A stretch of 64,000 nucleotides of DNA from Winogradskyella epiphytica (GCF_003217215.1 NZ_QJTD01000005.1:1-64000); one strand, 5' to 3'. Counted from the first letter of the stretch, positions 1 to 10,292 are shown. The notes: generated by a model from the sequence alone, not told the origin. Made by a program: numbers and translations.

Positions 1-1827
1 TGCTGCTGATTGCCCGCCTAAAATCGAAGCCGTTTGAGCACTTAAATCGAAACTCTCGAAGCCGTCGTTGCTGTTGTCATCGCATAACTCCATGTCGGGT
101 GCTGGGTTAAGAGCAGGTTGAGGCGATATTCCTAAAGTAATTGTACTAACCGCGAAACAGTCTGTCCCATTTGCCTCTACTCTTACATGAATAACTTCAC
201 CGTCAGTACCATTATAAGAATCTGTTCCTGTAATTGATGGTGCATCAGCTTCTGCATCTGCCAAACTGTTATGGAAAGTCACTGAATAATCAGCAGCATC
301 CAATGGGCTCAATATATTTACTATTTCAGCATCTAAATCGAAGTCTGCATTTGTGGTGCTTGCACTACATGTAGAAATTGTTAAATCATTTAAAGCTATT
401 GAATCGGCTATTGTTACTACAACTTCATTCTCAGCGGTACAAGGATCACCAAAAACAGCATCAAATCCTTCTGCTATCAACTTATAAGTTCCAGACTCCG
501 TTACTGTTAAAGTAGAACCTGTTTCTCCTGGGATGGTCTCTCCATCTAACTGCCATTCAAATGTATTGAATGCTCCTGTAAATTCAGCTTCAATAGTATA
601 ACTTCCCCCATTACAAATTTGTTGATCATCTCCTAAGTCTACCTGGCAAATAATATCACAATTTGTAGTTGCATTAGAACCAGGTACTGGATTCATTTGT
701 AAATTAATATACCCAGCATTACCGCTATAGTTTGTAATTAATAAGACATAATACGAATTAGCCGGAGCATTTGGGATATCTATCTGTTCGACAGAATCAG
801 CTGAATAACTACAATCCACTTGATTAGTTGGATTCAAGTTTGCAGGACCACAAACAGGTTCATCAAATGGTCCCCATAAAATAAAGTCGATATCAAGACC
901 AGATCCCGTGCCATTTTGACCTGTATTTTGCGATAAAGTAAAATTCAAAGTTCCTGCCTCAGGCCCTGTTTGCATAAAATACCACCTTGGATTAGGCACA
1001 GAACTTAAACAACCATAATTAATACCATTTTCTGCATCACCGGCACCTACAGGTGAAGGAACATCCTCAATATCACCACATATAGGTAAAGCTCCAGAAC
1101 ACATATCATTATCAAGTACTTTAACCTCTATGGTATTACTCGAAGCAAAACAACCTAAAGGATTATCGTCAGATACAGTTAATGTAACAATATAAGTTCC
1201 AGGGTTAGGGTAAGCATAATTAACTGTCTGACCGGCCATAGATGCTCCATTACCAAAATCCCATGAGTACTCAGCACCAGTCCCGTCTTCCGAAAATGTT
1301 GCGCTACCATTAAAGGTGACTATATCCCCTGGATCAACTTCAATAACTCCAGCCACCGCTGCAGGTGTTGTATCATCAATTGATGCTGTAATGGTTTGAC
1401 AAGGTGTAAAACACTCTATTTCTGCAATCCAACCTTGGGCATTTCCAGATGGACTAGATACAAATTCAATAGTTAAACATCCTGATGTATTAGATTCTGA
1501 AGCAGAAACTACTCCTGGACTATTGGTTAAGGTATAACTTCCAATTAATGCAGCTGTGGTATCATCACCATCGTATATATACATAGTGTCTGCTTGCGCA
1601 CCACCTTGTGTAACAAATTGAGTAAAATTTAATTGCACAAAATCACCTGCTACATCTGAACAAATTGTAGTAACTAGATTTTCATTATTTCCATAATTAC
1701 CAAACTCTCCTCCTGAATCATAAAACAAACCACTACATTGATTAAATGTACCGTTCTGCATAAGAAGATCCTGTGAAGATCCAAGGCCTGTAACTATAAG
1801 TGCTAGTAATAGTAAAATATTTTTCAT
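1..1827 (-). CDS. Large secreted CUB/PKD-domain surface protein, N-terminal part
   Basis: An open frame runs 609 codons without a stop from the ATG at 1827 to the window edge, so the C-terminus is missing. It starts with a signal peptide (MKNILLLLALIVTGLGSSQ). A CUB-like domain follows at about residues 25-140 (MYIYDGDD, GCLTIEFVSS), then a PKD domain at about 145-235 (YSWDFGNG, AYPNPGTYIVTLTVSD). A Cys-containing domain typical of flavobacterial adhesins (WYFMQTGP, DIDFILWGPF) and an Ig-like segment (LGDDQQICNGGSYT) come next. The last part looks like the repeat that carries VTFHNSLADAEAD-type motifs. Proteins of this build are usually exported, often by the type 9 system and anchored by a C-terminal domain. 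That domain would lie outside the window, so this point is inference. The gene follows a small secreted-protein gene with a 21-nt gap and is probably cotranscribed with it. Confidence 0.85.
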   Translation of the reverse strand, partial: MKNILLLLALIVTGLGSSQDLLMQNGTFNQCSGLFYDSGGEFGNYGNNENLVTTICSDVAGDFVQLNFTQFVTQGGAQADTMYIYDGDDTTAALIGSYTLTNSPGVVSASESNTSGCLTIEFVSSPSGNAQGWIAEIECFTPCQTITASIDDTTPAAVAGVIEVDPGDIVTFNGSATFSEDGTGAEYSWDFGNGASMAGQTVNYAYPNPGTYIVTLTVSDDNPLGCFASSNTIEVKVLDNDMCSGALPICGDIEDVPSPVGAGDAENGINYGCLSSVPNPRWYFMQTGPEAGTLNFTLSQNTGQNGTGSGLDIDFILWGPFDEPVCGPANLNPTNQVDCSYSADSVEQIDIPNAPANSYYVLLITNYSGNAGYINLQMNPVPGSNATTNCDIICQVDLGDDQQICNGGSYTIEAEFTGAFNTFEWQLDGETIPGETGSTLTVTESGTYKLIAEGFDAVFGDPCTAENEVVVTIADSIALNDLTISTCSASTTNADFDLDAEIVNILSPLDAADYSVTFHNSLADAEADAPSITGTDSYNGTDGEVIHVRVEANGTDCFAVSTITLGISPQPALNPAPDMELCDDNSNDGFESFDLSAQTASILGGQSAA

Positions 1828-1848
1828 TATATGGATGTATCGGATATA

Positions 1849-2310
1849 TTATCGTTTAAAATTTCTATATTGAGATGTTATTTGAATAAAGTAGTTAGTA
1901 TTATCTATTCGATAAACGTACGTTCCATTGGCAAAAAAGTCTAATTTGTACTTAAGTGGATTAAAAGTATTAATATCGAAATTAGTATCACGTTTTAAGT
2001 CTTTATTATACGTATCAAATAAAGGGACTTCAGATAAGGTTTTACCGTTCTTCTGCGTTTTAGGGTTATCATCCTTATAAATGGTAATTCGATTTCTTAA
2101 TAAATGTTTTAGGTCCTTTAAAAAGCTTGCATCTTTATATACTATTTCATTCGTTTTTAAATGATAAACTTCTTCTATCATAGTCTTTTCCTTCTCAGTA
2201 AGAACTTCATAGACATTATCTGGATAATTAATGTTTATGTTTTTCAAATTTTGACTATTTAAGGAAATAGCCATAAACGTAAAAATAGTTAGTAGGAGTA
2301 TTTTTTTCAT
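1849..2310 (-). CDS. Small secreted protein of unknown function
   Basis: 153 codons. The N-terminus is a signal peptide (MKKILLLTIFTFMAISLNSQ) with a likely type I cleavage site near residue 20. The mature part is charged and Asn/Lys/Asp-rich, ends with a Tyr-rich segment (YVYRIDNTNYFIQI) and has no cysteine. I recognise no family. It lies 21 nt upstream of the CUB/PKD surface-protein gene on the same strand, so a shared transcript is likely. A role in assembling or accompanying that protein is possible but cannot be shown from sequence. Codon use matches the neighbours and the frame is intact. Confidence 0.7.
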   Translation of the reverse strand: MKKILLLTIFTFMAISLNSQNLKNININYPDNVYEVLTEKEKTMIEEVYHLKTNEIVYKDASFLKDLKHLLRNRITIYKDDNPKTQKNGKTLSEVPLFDTYNKDLKRDTNFDINTFNPLKYKLDFFANGTYVYRIDNTNYFIQITSQYRNFKR

Positions 2311-2462
2311 AATTAACTTAGGATAGGTTAGAATCCCGAAAATTAAGAAAATTTTAATAAAACAATTGTTAATTTGTTAACGATATTCACATTTTAACGG
2401 TTTCCTCCATTTAATCAGAGTAATAAAAAATCCTCTACCTTATTGAAACTATTTTTATTGCT

Positions 2463-2470
2463 TATCTTTG
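2463..2470 (+). promoter_or_regulatory. Promoter -7 element for folE
   Basis: TATCTTTG matches the Bacteroidota -7 consensus TAnnTTTG. An upstream ATTG at 2442-2445 is a possible -33 element with a 17-nt spacer. The folE ATG is at 2512, leaving a leader of about 35 nt. Confidence 0.55.
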
Positions 2471-2511
2471 CACCCTCTTTTAAAGAAAGAACTACTAATA
2501 TTTTTTGAACA

Positions 2512-3189
2512 ATGAAAATCGAAAGTGATTTTAACGATATAGATGCTATCGGAGATGACCACGTAGGTTCATCTAGCGATACACCTTTAAGAGCAGATGC
2601 CTTTAAATTATCTAGCAATGAAAAAATAGATATCATTAAAGATGATGTTAGGCATATTTTAGAAACATTAGGGCTTGACTTGAATGACGACAGCCTAAAA
2701 GGTACTCCAAATCGAGTTGCTAAAATGTTTGTTAATGAAATTTTTGGAGGATTAGATCCTAAGAAAAAACCTAGCGCATCTACTTTTGACAATAAGTATA
2801 AGTATGGTGAAATGTTAGTAGAAAAAAACATTACAGTTTATTCTACCTGTGAACACCACCTATTACCAATCGTTGGACGAGCACATATTGCTTATATATC
2901 TAATGGAACAGTTGTAGGCTTATCTAAGATGAATAGAATTGTCGATTATTTCGCCAAACGACCTCAGGTTCAAGAAAGATTAACGATTCAAGTGGTTAAA
3001 GAGCTTCAAAAAGTTTTAAATACGGAAGATGTGGCTTGTGTGATTGATGCTAAACACCTCTGTGTAAATTCTCGTGGTATTAGAGATATTGAAAGCAGTA
3101 CCGTTACTTCAGAATTTGGAGGTAAATTTAAAGACAACCAAACAAAACGTGAGTTTTTAGACTATATTCAACTCGATACACAGTTCTAA
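2512..3189 (+). CDS. folE: GTP cyclohydrolase I
   Basis: This enzyme hydrolyses GTP to 7,8-dihydroneopterin triphosphate, the first step to folate and, in queuosine-making bacteria, to the 7-deazaguanine precursor (queE is present at 21.2 kb). The 225-residue length is normal. The zinc ligands are visible as Cys113 and His116 in the STCEHHLLP motif and Cys184 in HLCVNSRGIRD. The family motif PQVQERLTIQ is also present. The N-terminal 40 residues are acidic and variable, as is common. It heads a plus-strand run of folE, cysS, yidD and lgt, and a good TAnnTTTG promoter lies 42 nt upstream. Confidence 0.97.
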   Translation: MKIESDFNDIDAIGDDHVGSSSDTPLRADAFKLSSNEKIDIIKDDVRHILETLGLDLNDDSLKGTPNRVAKMFVNEIFGGLDPKKKPSASTFDNKYKYGEMLVEKNITVYSTCEHHLLPIVGRAHIAYISNGTVVGLSKMNRIVDYFAKRPQVQERLTIQVVKELQKVLNTEDVACVIDAKHLCVNSRGIRDIESSTVTSEFGGKFKDNQTKREFLDYIQLDTQF

Positions 3190-3249
3190 TCATTTCACTG
3201 TAATAATTGAAATAATTAAAACTTTTGATTCACTATACAAAATCGCAGT

Positions 3250-4731
<1,482 letters not shown>

Positions 4732-4802
4732 GTTTGTTATAATGTTGTTTAGGTACTAAAAACCCTTTAGAAAATTAAGACTTAAGATTTCGCGAGGAAA
4801 CT

Positions 4803-5069
4803 ATTCAACTTGAAATTAAACCACATAAGATTATTAAAAAGCTACTTACATATCCTTTTCTTTTTCTGATAAAAATTTATCAGACGTTTATTTCTCCATT
4901 AACTCCGGCTAGTTGCAGATATCAACCCACATGTTCTCAATACGCTAAAGAAGCCCTTGAGTTACATGGTTTTTTTAAAGGTGGTTGGTTAGCTGTGAAG
5001 AGGATTTTTAGTTGTCATCCTTGGGGAGGTAGCGGATACGATCCTGTTCCTGATAAGGATGACAACTAA
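4803..5069 (+). CDS. yidD: Membrane protein insertion efficiency factor YidD (start unresolved)
   Basis: The frame ending at TAA 5067-5069 has the YidD signature: [47 protein letters not shown]. YidD is a small amphipathic inner-membrane-associated protein that helps YidC insert proteins. The order cysS-yidD-lgt fits. The start is odd: from the upstream in-frame stop (4776-4778) to the conserved core there is no ATG, GTG or TTG. The only conventional start nearby is TTG 4810, which is one frame off and meets a stop after about 19 codons. Either an ATT codon is used (4803, 4815, 4830 or 4833) or one base was lost near 4825. The coordinates given assume ATT 4803, which has GAGGA just upstream. 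The 3' end also takes part in a tandem repeat and an 18-bp inverted repeat, described separately. Confidence 0.75.
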   Translation: MQLEIKPHKIIKKLLTYPFLFLIKIYQTFISPLTPASCRYQPTCSQYAKEALELHGFFKGGWLAVKRIFSCHPWGGSGYDPVPDKDDN

Positions 5070-5072
5070 AAA
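5005..5072. repeat. 18-bp perfect inverted repeat across the end of yidD
   Basis: The arm at 5005-5022 (TTTTTAGTTGTCATCCTT) is the exact reverse complement of 5055-5072, with a 32-nt loop. The left arm encodes the IFSCHP segment and the right arm encodes the terminal KDDN plus the stop codon. No T-run follows, so it is not a typical intrinsic terminator for the plus strand. Confidence 0.85.
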
Positions 5073-5220
5073 TTGGCCAACGCGCCAGCTCGCACGATCC
5101 CTAAAAATGTACACTGTACATTTTATTAACGCTCCGTCGCCTTGGGGAGGTAGTGGATACGATTCTGTTCCTGACAAGGATGACAATTAAAAATTGGCCA
5201 ACGCGCCAGCTCACACGATC
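5019..5220. repeat. 81-bp imperfect tandem repeat carrying the yidD 3' end
   Basis: Copy 1 (5019-5099) covers the last 17 codons of yidD with the stop and 30 nt beyond. Copy 2 (5140-5220) repeats it 121 nt downstream. By eye the copies differ at five positions, all transitions. Four lie in the coding part and three of these are synonymous (the fourth changes Pro to Ser). Copy 2 is not attached to a yidD reading frame. The 40-nt segment between the copies carries a palindrome. Confidence 0.9.
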
Positions 5221-5430
5221 TATGTAAAAGCACTCCGCACATTTAATTATCGTACCACCGCCTCGGACAATTCCCACCTTGAATATAAAATTCATTTATT
5301 ATATATAGATTTCTTGTCGACAAAGAATTAATGGTTTTCTTTAAACCGTATTGAATGTCCATTAATATTACGTTAATCTCATTTTCAATCACATTCAAAA
5401 TATTATATTTACAGCATAAATAGAATATCT

Positions 5431-6255
5431 ATGTTTTTATTACAGATTGATTGGGATCCTATAAAGTATATTGATTTAGGATTTTTTAAACTTCATTTTT
5501 ACAGCTTAATGTGGATTGCCGCCTTCGTTTTAGGTTTTAATATCACTAAACGTATTTATAAAAAGGAAGGACAGACAGATGAAGCTTTAGATTCGTTATT
5601 TATTTATTCTGTTTTAGGAATTATGCTAGGGGCACGATTAGGCCATGTCATATTCTATCAGCCTGAACTTATTACTGAAGATTTTTTCAGCATCTTTTTA
5701 CCTTTCAAATTTAAAGGCGGATTTGAGTTCACCGGATTTCAAGGTTTAGCGAGTCATGGTGCTGCTATTGCTATGATCATATCAATGTATCTTTACAATA
5801 AAAAAGTACTACACAAAACAGTCCTTTGGATTTTAGATCGTGTCGTTGTTCCTGTAGCTTTAGGGGCAGTATTTGTTAGAATTGGTAACTTTATCAACTC
5901 GGAAATTATCGGAAAATATACGAACAGCGACTTCGGTGTTGTATTTATGCAATTAGGTGAAACTGAACCTAGGCATCCCGCACAATTGTATGAAGCCGTC
6001 TGTTATGTATTTGTTTTTTTAATTCTATTTTATTTTTATTGGAAAACTAAAAAATCTGAACAGCAAGGATTTTTATTTGGCTTATTTTTAGTTTTACTAT
6101 GGTCTGTAAGATTCTTTGTAGAATATGTAAAAGAAGCGCAAAACCCAGAACGTGCTGATTGGATTCTTAACACAGGACAACTTTTGAGTATTCCATTTAT
6201 TTTAATTGGATTGTACTTTATGTTTATTTATAAACCTAAAACAGAACTAAAATAA
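5431..6255 (+). CDS. lgt: Prolipoprotein diacylglyceryl transferase
   Basis: Lgt transfers diacylglycerol from phosphatidylglycerol to the lipobox cysteine of prolipoproteins in the inner membrane. At 274 residues it is of normal size and has about seven hydrophobic segments. The family signature GAVFVRIGNFINSEIIGK is present, as are the conserved GARLGHVIFYQP and PRHPAQLYEA segments. The stop codon overlaps the start of the next gene (TAATG), so translation of that lipoprotein gene is probably coupled. Confidence 0.97.
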   Translation: MFLLQIDWDPIKYIDLGFFKLHFYSLMWIAAFVLGFNITKRIYKKEGQTDEALDSLFIYSVLGIMLGARLGHVIFYQPELITEDFFSIFLPFKFKGGFEFTGFQGLASHGAAIAMIISMYLYNKKVLHKTVLWILDRVVVPVALGAVFVRIGNFINSEIIGKYTNSDFGVVFMQLGETEPRHPAQLYEAVCYVFVFLILFYFYWKTKKSEQQGFLFGLFLVLLWSVRFFVEYVKEAQNPERADWILNTGQLLSIPFILIGLYFMFIYKPKTELK

Positions 6256-6755
6256 TGCGTACTTCTCTATTCTTAAAATCATTTATTGTTGCATTTGGAT
6301 TAATAACTTTATCGTCTTGTAAAGAGGAAAAAAACAATACCACTGAAAAAAAAGTAGTGGTTAGCTTTAAAAAAGAAGGTACATTGACATTAAAAAAAGC
6401 TGAAACCGATTCTATAATCAAAACTATAGATATTGAAATTGCAGACGACGAGTATACGACTCAAACAGGTTTAATGTACAGAACAAGTCTTGAAACAGAT
6501 CAAGGTATGTTATTCATATTTCCAAGATCGCAAATGCGAAGCTTCTATATGAAAAACACTAAAATTCCTTTAGACATTATTTATATCGACGAAGATTACT
6601 CTATAGTTAGCTTTCAGAAGAACGCTAAGCCATATGATGAAACGTCACTACCTTCTGAAGCACCAGCTAAATATGTTTTAGAAATTAATGCTGGACTTTC
6701 GGACGAATGGCAACTTACCACTGGAGATAAGATCGATTTTAAGAGATTAAAGTAA
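6255..6755 (+). CDS. DUF192-family lipoprotein
   Basis: 166 residues with an SPII signal (lipobox LSSC, Cys22), so it should be lipidated, probably by the Lgt encoded just upstream. The mature part is a DUF192 domain: TGLMYRTSLETDQGMLFIFP, MKNTKIPLDIIYID, and a C-terminal AKYVLEINAG segment. The domain is widespread and its biochemical role is not established. The start ATG overlaps the lgt stop by one base. The frame is intact. Confidence 0.88.
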   Translation: MRTSLFLKSFIVAFGLITLSSCKEEKNNTTEKKVVVSFKKEGTLTLKKAETDSIIKTIDIEIADDEYTTQTGLMYRTSLETDQGMLFIFPRSQMRSFYMKNTKIPLDIIYIDEDYSIVSFQKNAKPYDETSLPSEAPAKYVLEINAGLSDEWQLTTGDKIDFKRLK

Positions 6756-6804
6756 CTCCCTTTCCTATAAATTAGACCACCTATAATTCATCATTATCTT
6801 TTTG

Positions 6805-7082
6805 AAAATTTGCCTTCAAGATGACATTGAAGACGCGCATGAAATTGTAGTGCTTCAAATTATATGCCTTTAAAAAGTCTTATGGGGAAACGATAATTAT
6901 ACTATTAATGACGATGGTATAATTTTTACTGAAGTACTTATTCCCTATTCTTAAACCTCCTTAAAGAGCAGACGGATTATTATACCCATGAGGTCATTTT
7001 CCTTCTAAAAGCCAATAAACAGCTACTAATAGAGCCTCCAACAATAGGATATCTTCCAATTTATATCATCAAAATTCAATGA
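6805..7082 (+). pseudogene. Probable remnant of a protein-coding gene
   Basis: One frame from 6805 reads KICLQDDIEDAHEIVVLQ, meets TAA at 6871-6873, then continues in the same frame as KVLWGNDNYTINDDGIIF to a stop at 6952-6954. A second frame then carries on with LLKEQTDYYTHEVIFLL and LIEPPTIGYLPIYIIKIQ to TGA at 7080-7082. The composition and codon use look coding, but a nonsense codon and a frame change break the product. I recognise no family. It fills an otherwise empty 420-bp gap between convergent units. A chance arrangement of non-coding DNA cannot be excluded. Confidence 0.35.
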
Positions 7083-7126
7083 CGTAGAACATCCGGATTT
7101 AATAAACCAAACTACTTTAAAACAAA

Positions 7127-7152
7127 AATGCCATCCTTTTCAGAATGGCATT
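7127..7152 (-). terminator. Intrinsic terminator of secDF
   Basis: An 8-bp stem (AATGCCAT/ATGGCATT) with a 10-nt loop lies 24 nt past the secDF stop. On the minus strand it is followed by a T-rich run (TTTTGTTTT). Confidence 0.75.
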
Positions 7153-7175
7153 CTTTATATATACTAAGATTAGAA

Positions 7176-10100
7176 TTATGCTTCTTCAGCTACTTCTACT
7201 TCTTTTTTCTTAAGTGATTCAGCTGCATCACCTCTTTTAGCAGTATCGTACATAATTGGTGTAGCGATAAATACTGAAGAGTATGTACCGACCACAACAC
7301 CTACGATTAATGCGAATAATAAATCCTTAAGTGAATCAGCACCAAATATGAACATTGCTATTAACACCACTAAAGTAGTTAAAGAGGTATTTAATGTTCT
7401 ACTAATAGTACTGTTGATTGACTTATTAATTGTTGTATCAAATTTCCATCCTAAATTCTCATTTATGAATTCCCTGATTCTATCAAATACCACAACCGTA
7501 TCATTCAGTGAGTAACCAATTACCGTTAAAATTGCCGCAATAAACGTTTGATCAATTTCCATGCTAAATGGCATAAATCTCCACGTTAATGAATAGATAC
7601 CTAATACGATTAAAACATCATGGAAAACTGCAGCTACAGCACCAAGAGAGAATTGCCATTTCTTAAATCTAAATAAGATATATAAGAATACCACAACTAA
7701 AGATCCTAAGATAGCCCAAATTGACGATTTCTTAATATCATCTGCAATTGTTGGACTCACTTTACTTGAAAGCATTTTACCAATTTTCTTATCACCAGAA
7801 CCATCTAAGAATTCATCATAAGTCATTCCTTCTGGAAGGTATTTTTGAAGCGCCGTAAATAACATAGACTGTACTTCTTCATCAGCTTCAGTAGAACTAT
7901 CTTCAACCTTATATTTTGTTGAAATCTTTAACTGGTTTGCTCCACCAATAGTTTTTACCTCTGCACTTTCAAAAACTGCATTAAGATCGCTTTTCACTTC
8001 CTCTACACTCATATCCTGTGCAAAACGAACTTGGTACGTTCTACCACCAACGAAATCAATACCTTGATCTAATCCTGTTGTAAATAACGAACCTAAACTC
8101 GCTAATATCATTGCACCTGAAAGTACATAAGCTATTTTACGTTTCTTTAAGAAATCGATATTTACATTCTTAAATAAGTTCTTAGTAAGAGCCGTAGAGA
8201 AATCTAATTTTCCACCTTTATTATCATACCAGTCAACTAATAAACGAGTGATGAAAATCGCAGTAAATAATGACGTTACAATTCCAATGATTAATGTTGT
8301 AGCGAAACCTTTAATTGGTCCTGTACCAAATACAAATAAGATTAGAGCTGTTAAACCAGTGGTAATATTGGCATCTAAAATTGAAGATAATGCATTTGAG
8401 AAACCATCTTTTATAGCGTCTTTTTGGGATTTACCTTTAGCCAACTCTTCTTTAATACGCTCAAAAATAAGAACGTTTGCATCGACCGAAATACCAATCG
8501 TTAATACGATACCTGCAATACCTGGTAATGTAAGTACCGCACCTAAACTCGCTAATACACCAAAGATTAATAAGATGTTTAATAATAAAGCGATATCTGC
8601 AAATCCACCCGACTTACCATAGTAAAAAATCATCCAAAGCAATACAAAAACTAAAGCAATCATAAATGATTTCATACCACTATCAATAGCTTCTTGTCCT
8701 AATGAAGGTCCAACCTCATCGGCTTGAACGATTTCTGCAGAAGCCGGTAATTTACCAGCTCTTAAAACGTTAGCTAAATCGACCGCTTCTGTTAAGCTAA
8801 ATGCACCAGAAATTTGAGATCTCCCTCCAGAAATTGGTCCTGAAGAAACACTTGGTGCAGAATACACCGTATTATCTAATACAATTGCAATGAACCCTTG
8901 AGTTTCATAAGCCTTTTTGGTCATTTCTTCCCAAATCTTAGCTCCTTTTGAGTTCATTTGCATACTCACTGCAGGTCTACTTAATTGATCATAATCTTGT
9001 CCTGCGTCTGTAATTACAGCTCCACTTAATTGTGGAACGTCATCTCTGTTTCCTTTAATCGCATATAATTCTGAAAACTCAGACTCTTCGTTTTGAAGTC
9101 CCCATACGAATTTAACGTAACGCATTTCCGCTGGTAAAGACGCACGATTTTTCGGAGAGTTTAATTGCTCTAAAACCTTTTCTTTGTCTTTAGCTAAAAA
9201 CATACCGATAACAGATCCACCATTACCGTATCCTTGAATTCCAAGAGGATTGATTTCTGAAACGTCTGTTGAATCTGTTTCTATTTGTCCTGTTAATTCG
9301 TCAATAGCGTCTGAAGTTGTTTCTTCTACATTCTCAGTAACTTCAGCAACCTCATCTTTAGAAGCATTTTTCTTATTCTCTTCAACTAAATTTTGGTTTA
9401 CTTGTAATAAATAAGGTAATACCTCATCTGTCTTATAAGTTTCCCAAAACTGTAATTGAGCGGTTTTAGTAACTAAATCCTTAACACGCTCGATATCTTT
9501 AGCCCCTGGTAATTCTAAAAGAATACGTCCAGAGTTTCCTAAACGCTGAATATTTGGAGAGGTTACACCAAACTTATCAATACGCTTACGCAATACTTCG
9601 AAAGCAGAAACGATAGATTCATCAATTTTCTTTTCGATGATTCCTTTAACTTCGTTGTCTGACATGTCAAACTTAATCTCTTCACTTAACGTACGGTTAG
9701 CAAAAATATCTGGCGATGCTAACTTAGTATCACCTTTAATAGCGTCAAATGCTTTAAAAAATGATTGTAAATAAGAATCTTGTGAGTTTTTCTGTAATTC
9801 TTCAGCATCATCCAAAGCTTTGTTAAAAACTGGGTTTTTACTGTTATTAGATAATCCTTTTAAGATATCTCTAACTGAAATTTGAAGAATAACGTTAATA
9901 CCACCTTTAAGGTCAAGACCAAGGTTCATCGCGTTATTCTCAACATCTGAATATGTGTACTTTGCAACACCTAAGTTATAAACTTCAATAGGCTCAAACT
10001 TGTCACCTACTTGAACTTTAGTTGTTTTTAAAGAATCTAAGTAGCGAATTTCTTCTTGATTCCTTTTAGTTTGGTAATCTTCTTCTGTGTCTGCGATTTT

Positions 10101-10223
10101 AGCAATTGCTGCTTCTTTAGCATTTGCTTCGATTTGATTGGCTTTGAAAGTAAATGATAATTGATAAATACTTACTAAACCGAATAAAATCGCAAAAAGT
10201 TTAATTATTCCTTTGTTTTGCAT
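7176..10223 (-). CDS. secDF: Protein translocase SecDF fusion protein
   Basis: SecDF uses the proton gradient to pull proteins through SecYEG. The 1015-residue product fuses SecD and SecF, as usual in Bacteroidota. The SecD half has an N-terminal membrane anchor, the LGLDLKGGINVILQ motif, a large periplasmic domain with an acidic low-complexity insert (VAEVTENVEETTSD), and six-TM motifs including DANVLIFERIKEEL. The SecF half begins near residue 690 and shows GGRTYQVRF and SLNDTVVVFDRIRE. Membrane regions and charged D/R motifs are intact. A TATATTTG promoter element lies 62 nt upstream. A small SecD-like gene precedes it. Confidence 0.97.
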   Translation of the reverse strand: MQNKGIIKLFAILFGLVSIYQLSFTFKANQIEANAKEAAIAKIADTEEDYQTKRNQEEIRYLDSLKTTKVQVGDKFEPIEVYNLGVAKYTYSDVENNAMNLGLDLKGGINVILQISVRDILKGLSNNSKNPVFNKALDDAEELQKNSQDSYLQSFFKAFDAIKGDTKLASPDIFANRTLSEEIKFDMSDNEVKGIIEKKIDESIVSAFEVLRKRIDKFGVTSPNIQRLGNSGRILLELPGAKDIERVKDLVTKTAQLQFWETYKTDEVLPYLLQVNQNLVEENKKNASKDEVAEVTENVEETTSDAIDELTGQIETDSTDVSEINPLGIQGYGNGGSVIGMFLAKDKEKVLEQLNSPKNRASLPAEMRYVKFVWGLQNEESEFSELYAIKGNRDDVPQLSGAVITDAGQDYDQLSRPAVSMQMNSKGAKIWEEMTKKAYETQGFIAIVLDNTVYSAPSVSSGPISGGRSQISGAFSLTEAVDLANVLRAGKLPASAEIVQADEVGPSLGQEAIDSGMKSFMIALVFVLLWMIFYYGKSGGFADIALLLNILLIFGVLASLGAVLTLPGIAGIVLTIGISVDANVLIFERIKEELAKGKSQKDAIKDGFSNALSSILDANITTGLTALILFVFGTGPIKGFATTLIIGIVTSLFTAIFITRLLVDWYDNKGGKLDFSTALTKNLFKNVNIDFLKKRKIAYVLSGAMILASLGSLFTTGLDQGIDFVGGRTYQVRFAQDMSVEEVKSDLNAVFESAEVKTIGGANQLKISTKYKVEDSSTEADEEVQSMLFTALQKYLPEGMTYDEFLDGSGDKKIGKMLSSKVSPTIADDIKKSSIWAILGSLVVVFLYILFRFKKWQFSLGAVAAVFHDVLIVLGIYSLTWRFMPFSMEIDQTFIAAILTVIGYSLNDTVVVFDRIREFINENLGWKFDTTINKSINSTISRTLNTSLTTLVVLIAMFIFGADSLKDLLFALIVGVVVGTYSSVFIATPIMYDTAKRGDAAESLKKKEVEVAEEA

Positions 10224-10284
10224 TTTTAATAGTTGTTTAATGTCAAATTTTAATACCCTCTCGATAGTTACCGAGACAGGCGCG

Positions 10285-10292
10285 CAAATATA
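10285..10292 (-). promoter_or_regulatory. Promoter -7 element for secDF
   Basis: On the minus strand it reads TATATTTG, a full TAnnTTTG match. A TTG at 10315-10313 is a possible -33 element with a 20-nt spacer. The leader would be about 55 nt. Confidence 0.55.

Noticed and set aside
5140..5192. Second yidD gene
   Set aside because: Only the last 17 codons are repeated; no start and no conserved core lie upstream in frame.
4989..5295. Two small minus-strand reading frames of 64-65 codons with similar sequence (both contain RASWRVGQF or RVSWRVGQF)
   Set aside because: They are antisense to the yidD tail and its tandem copy. Their similarity comes from the DNA repeat and neither has independent coding support.
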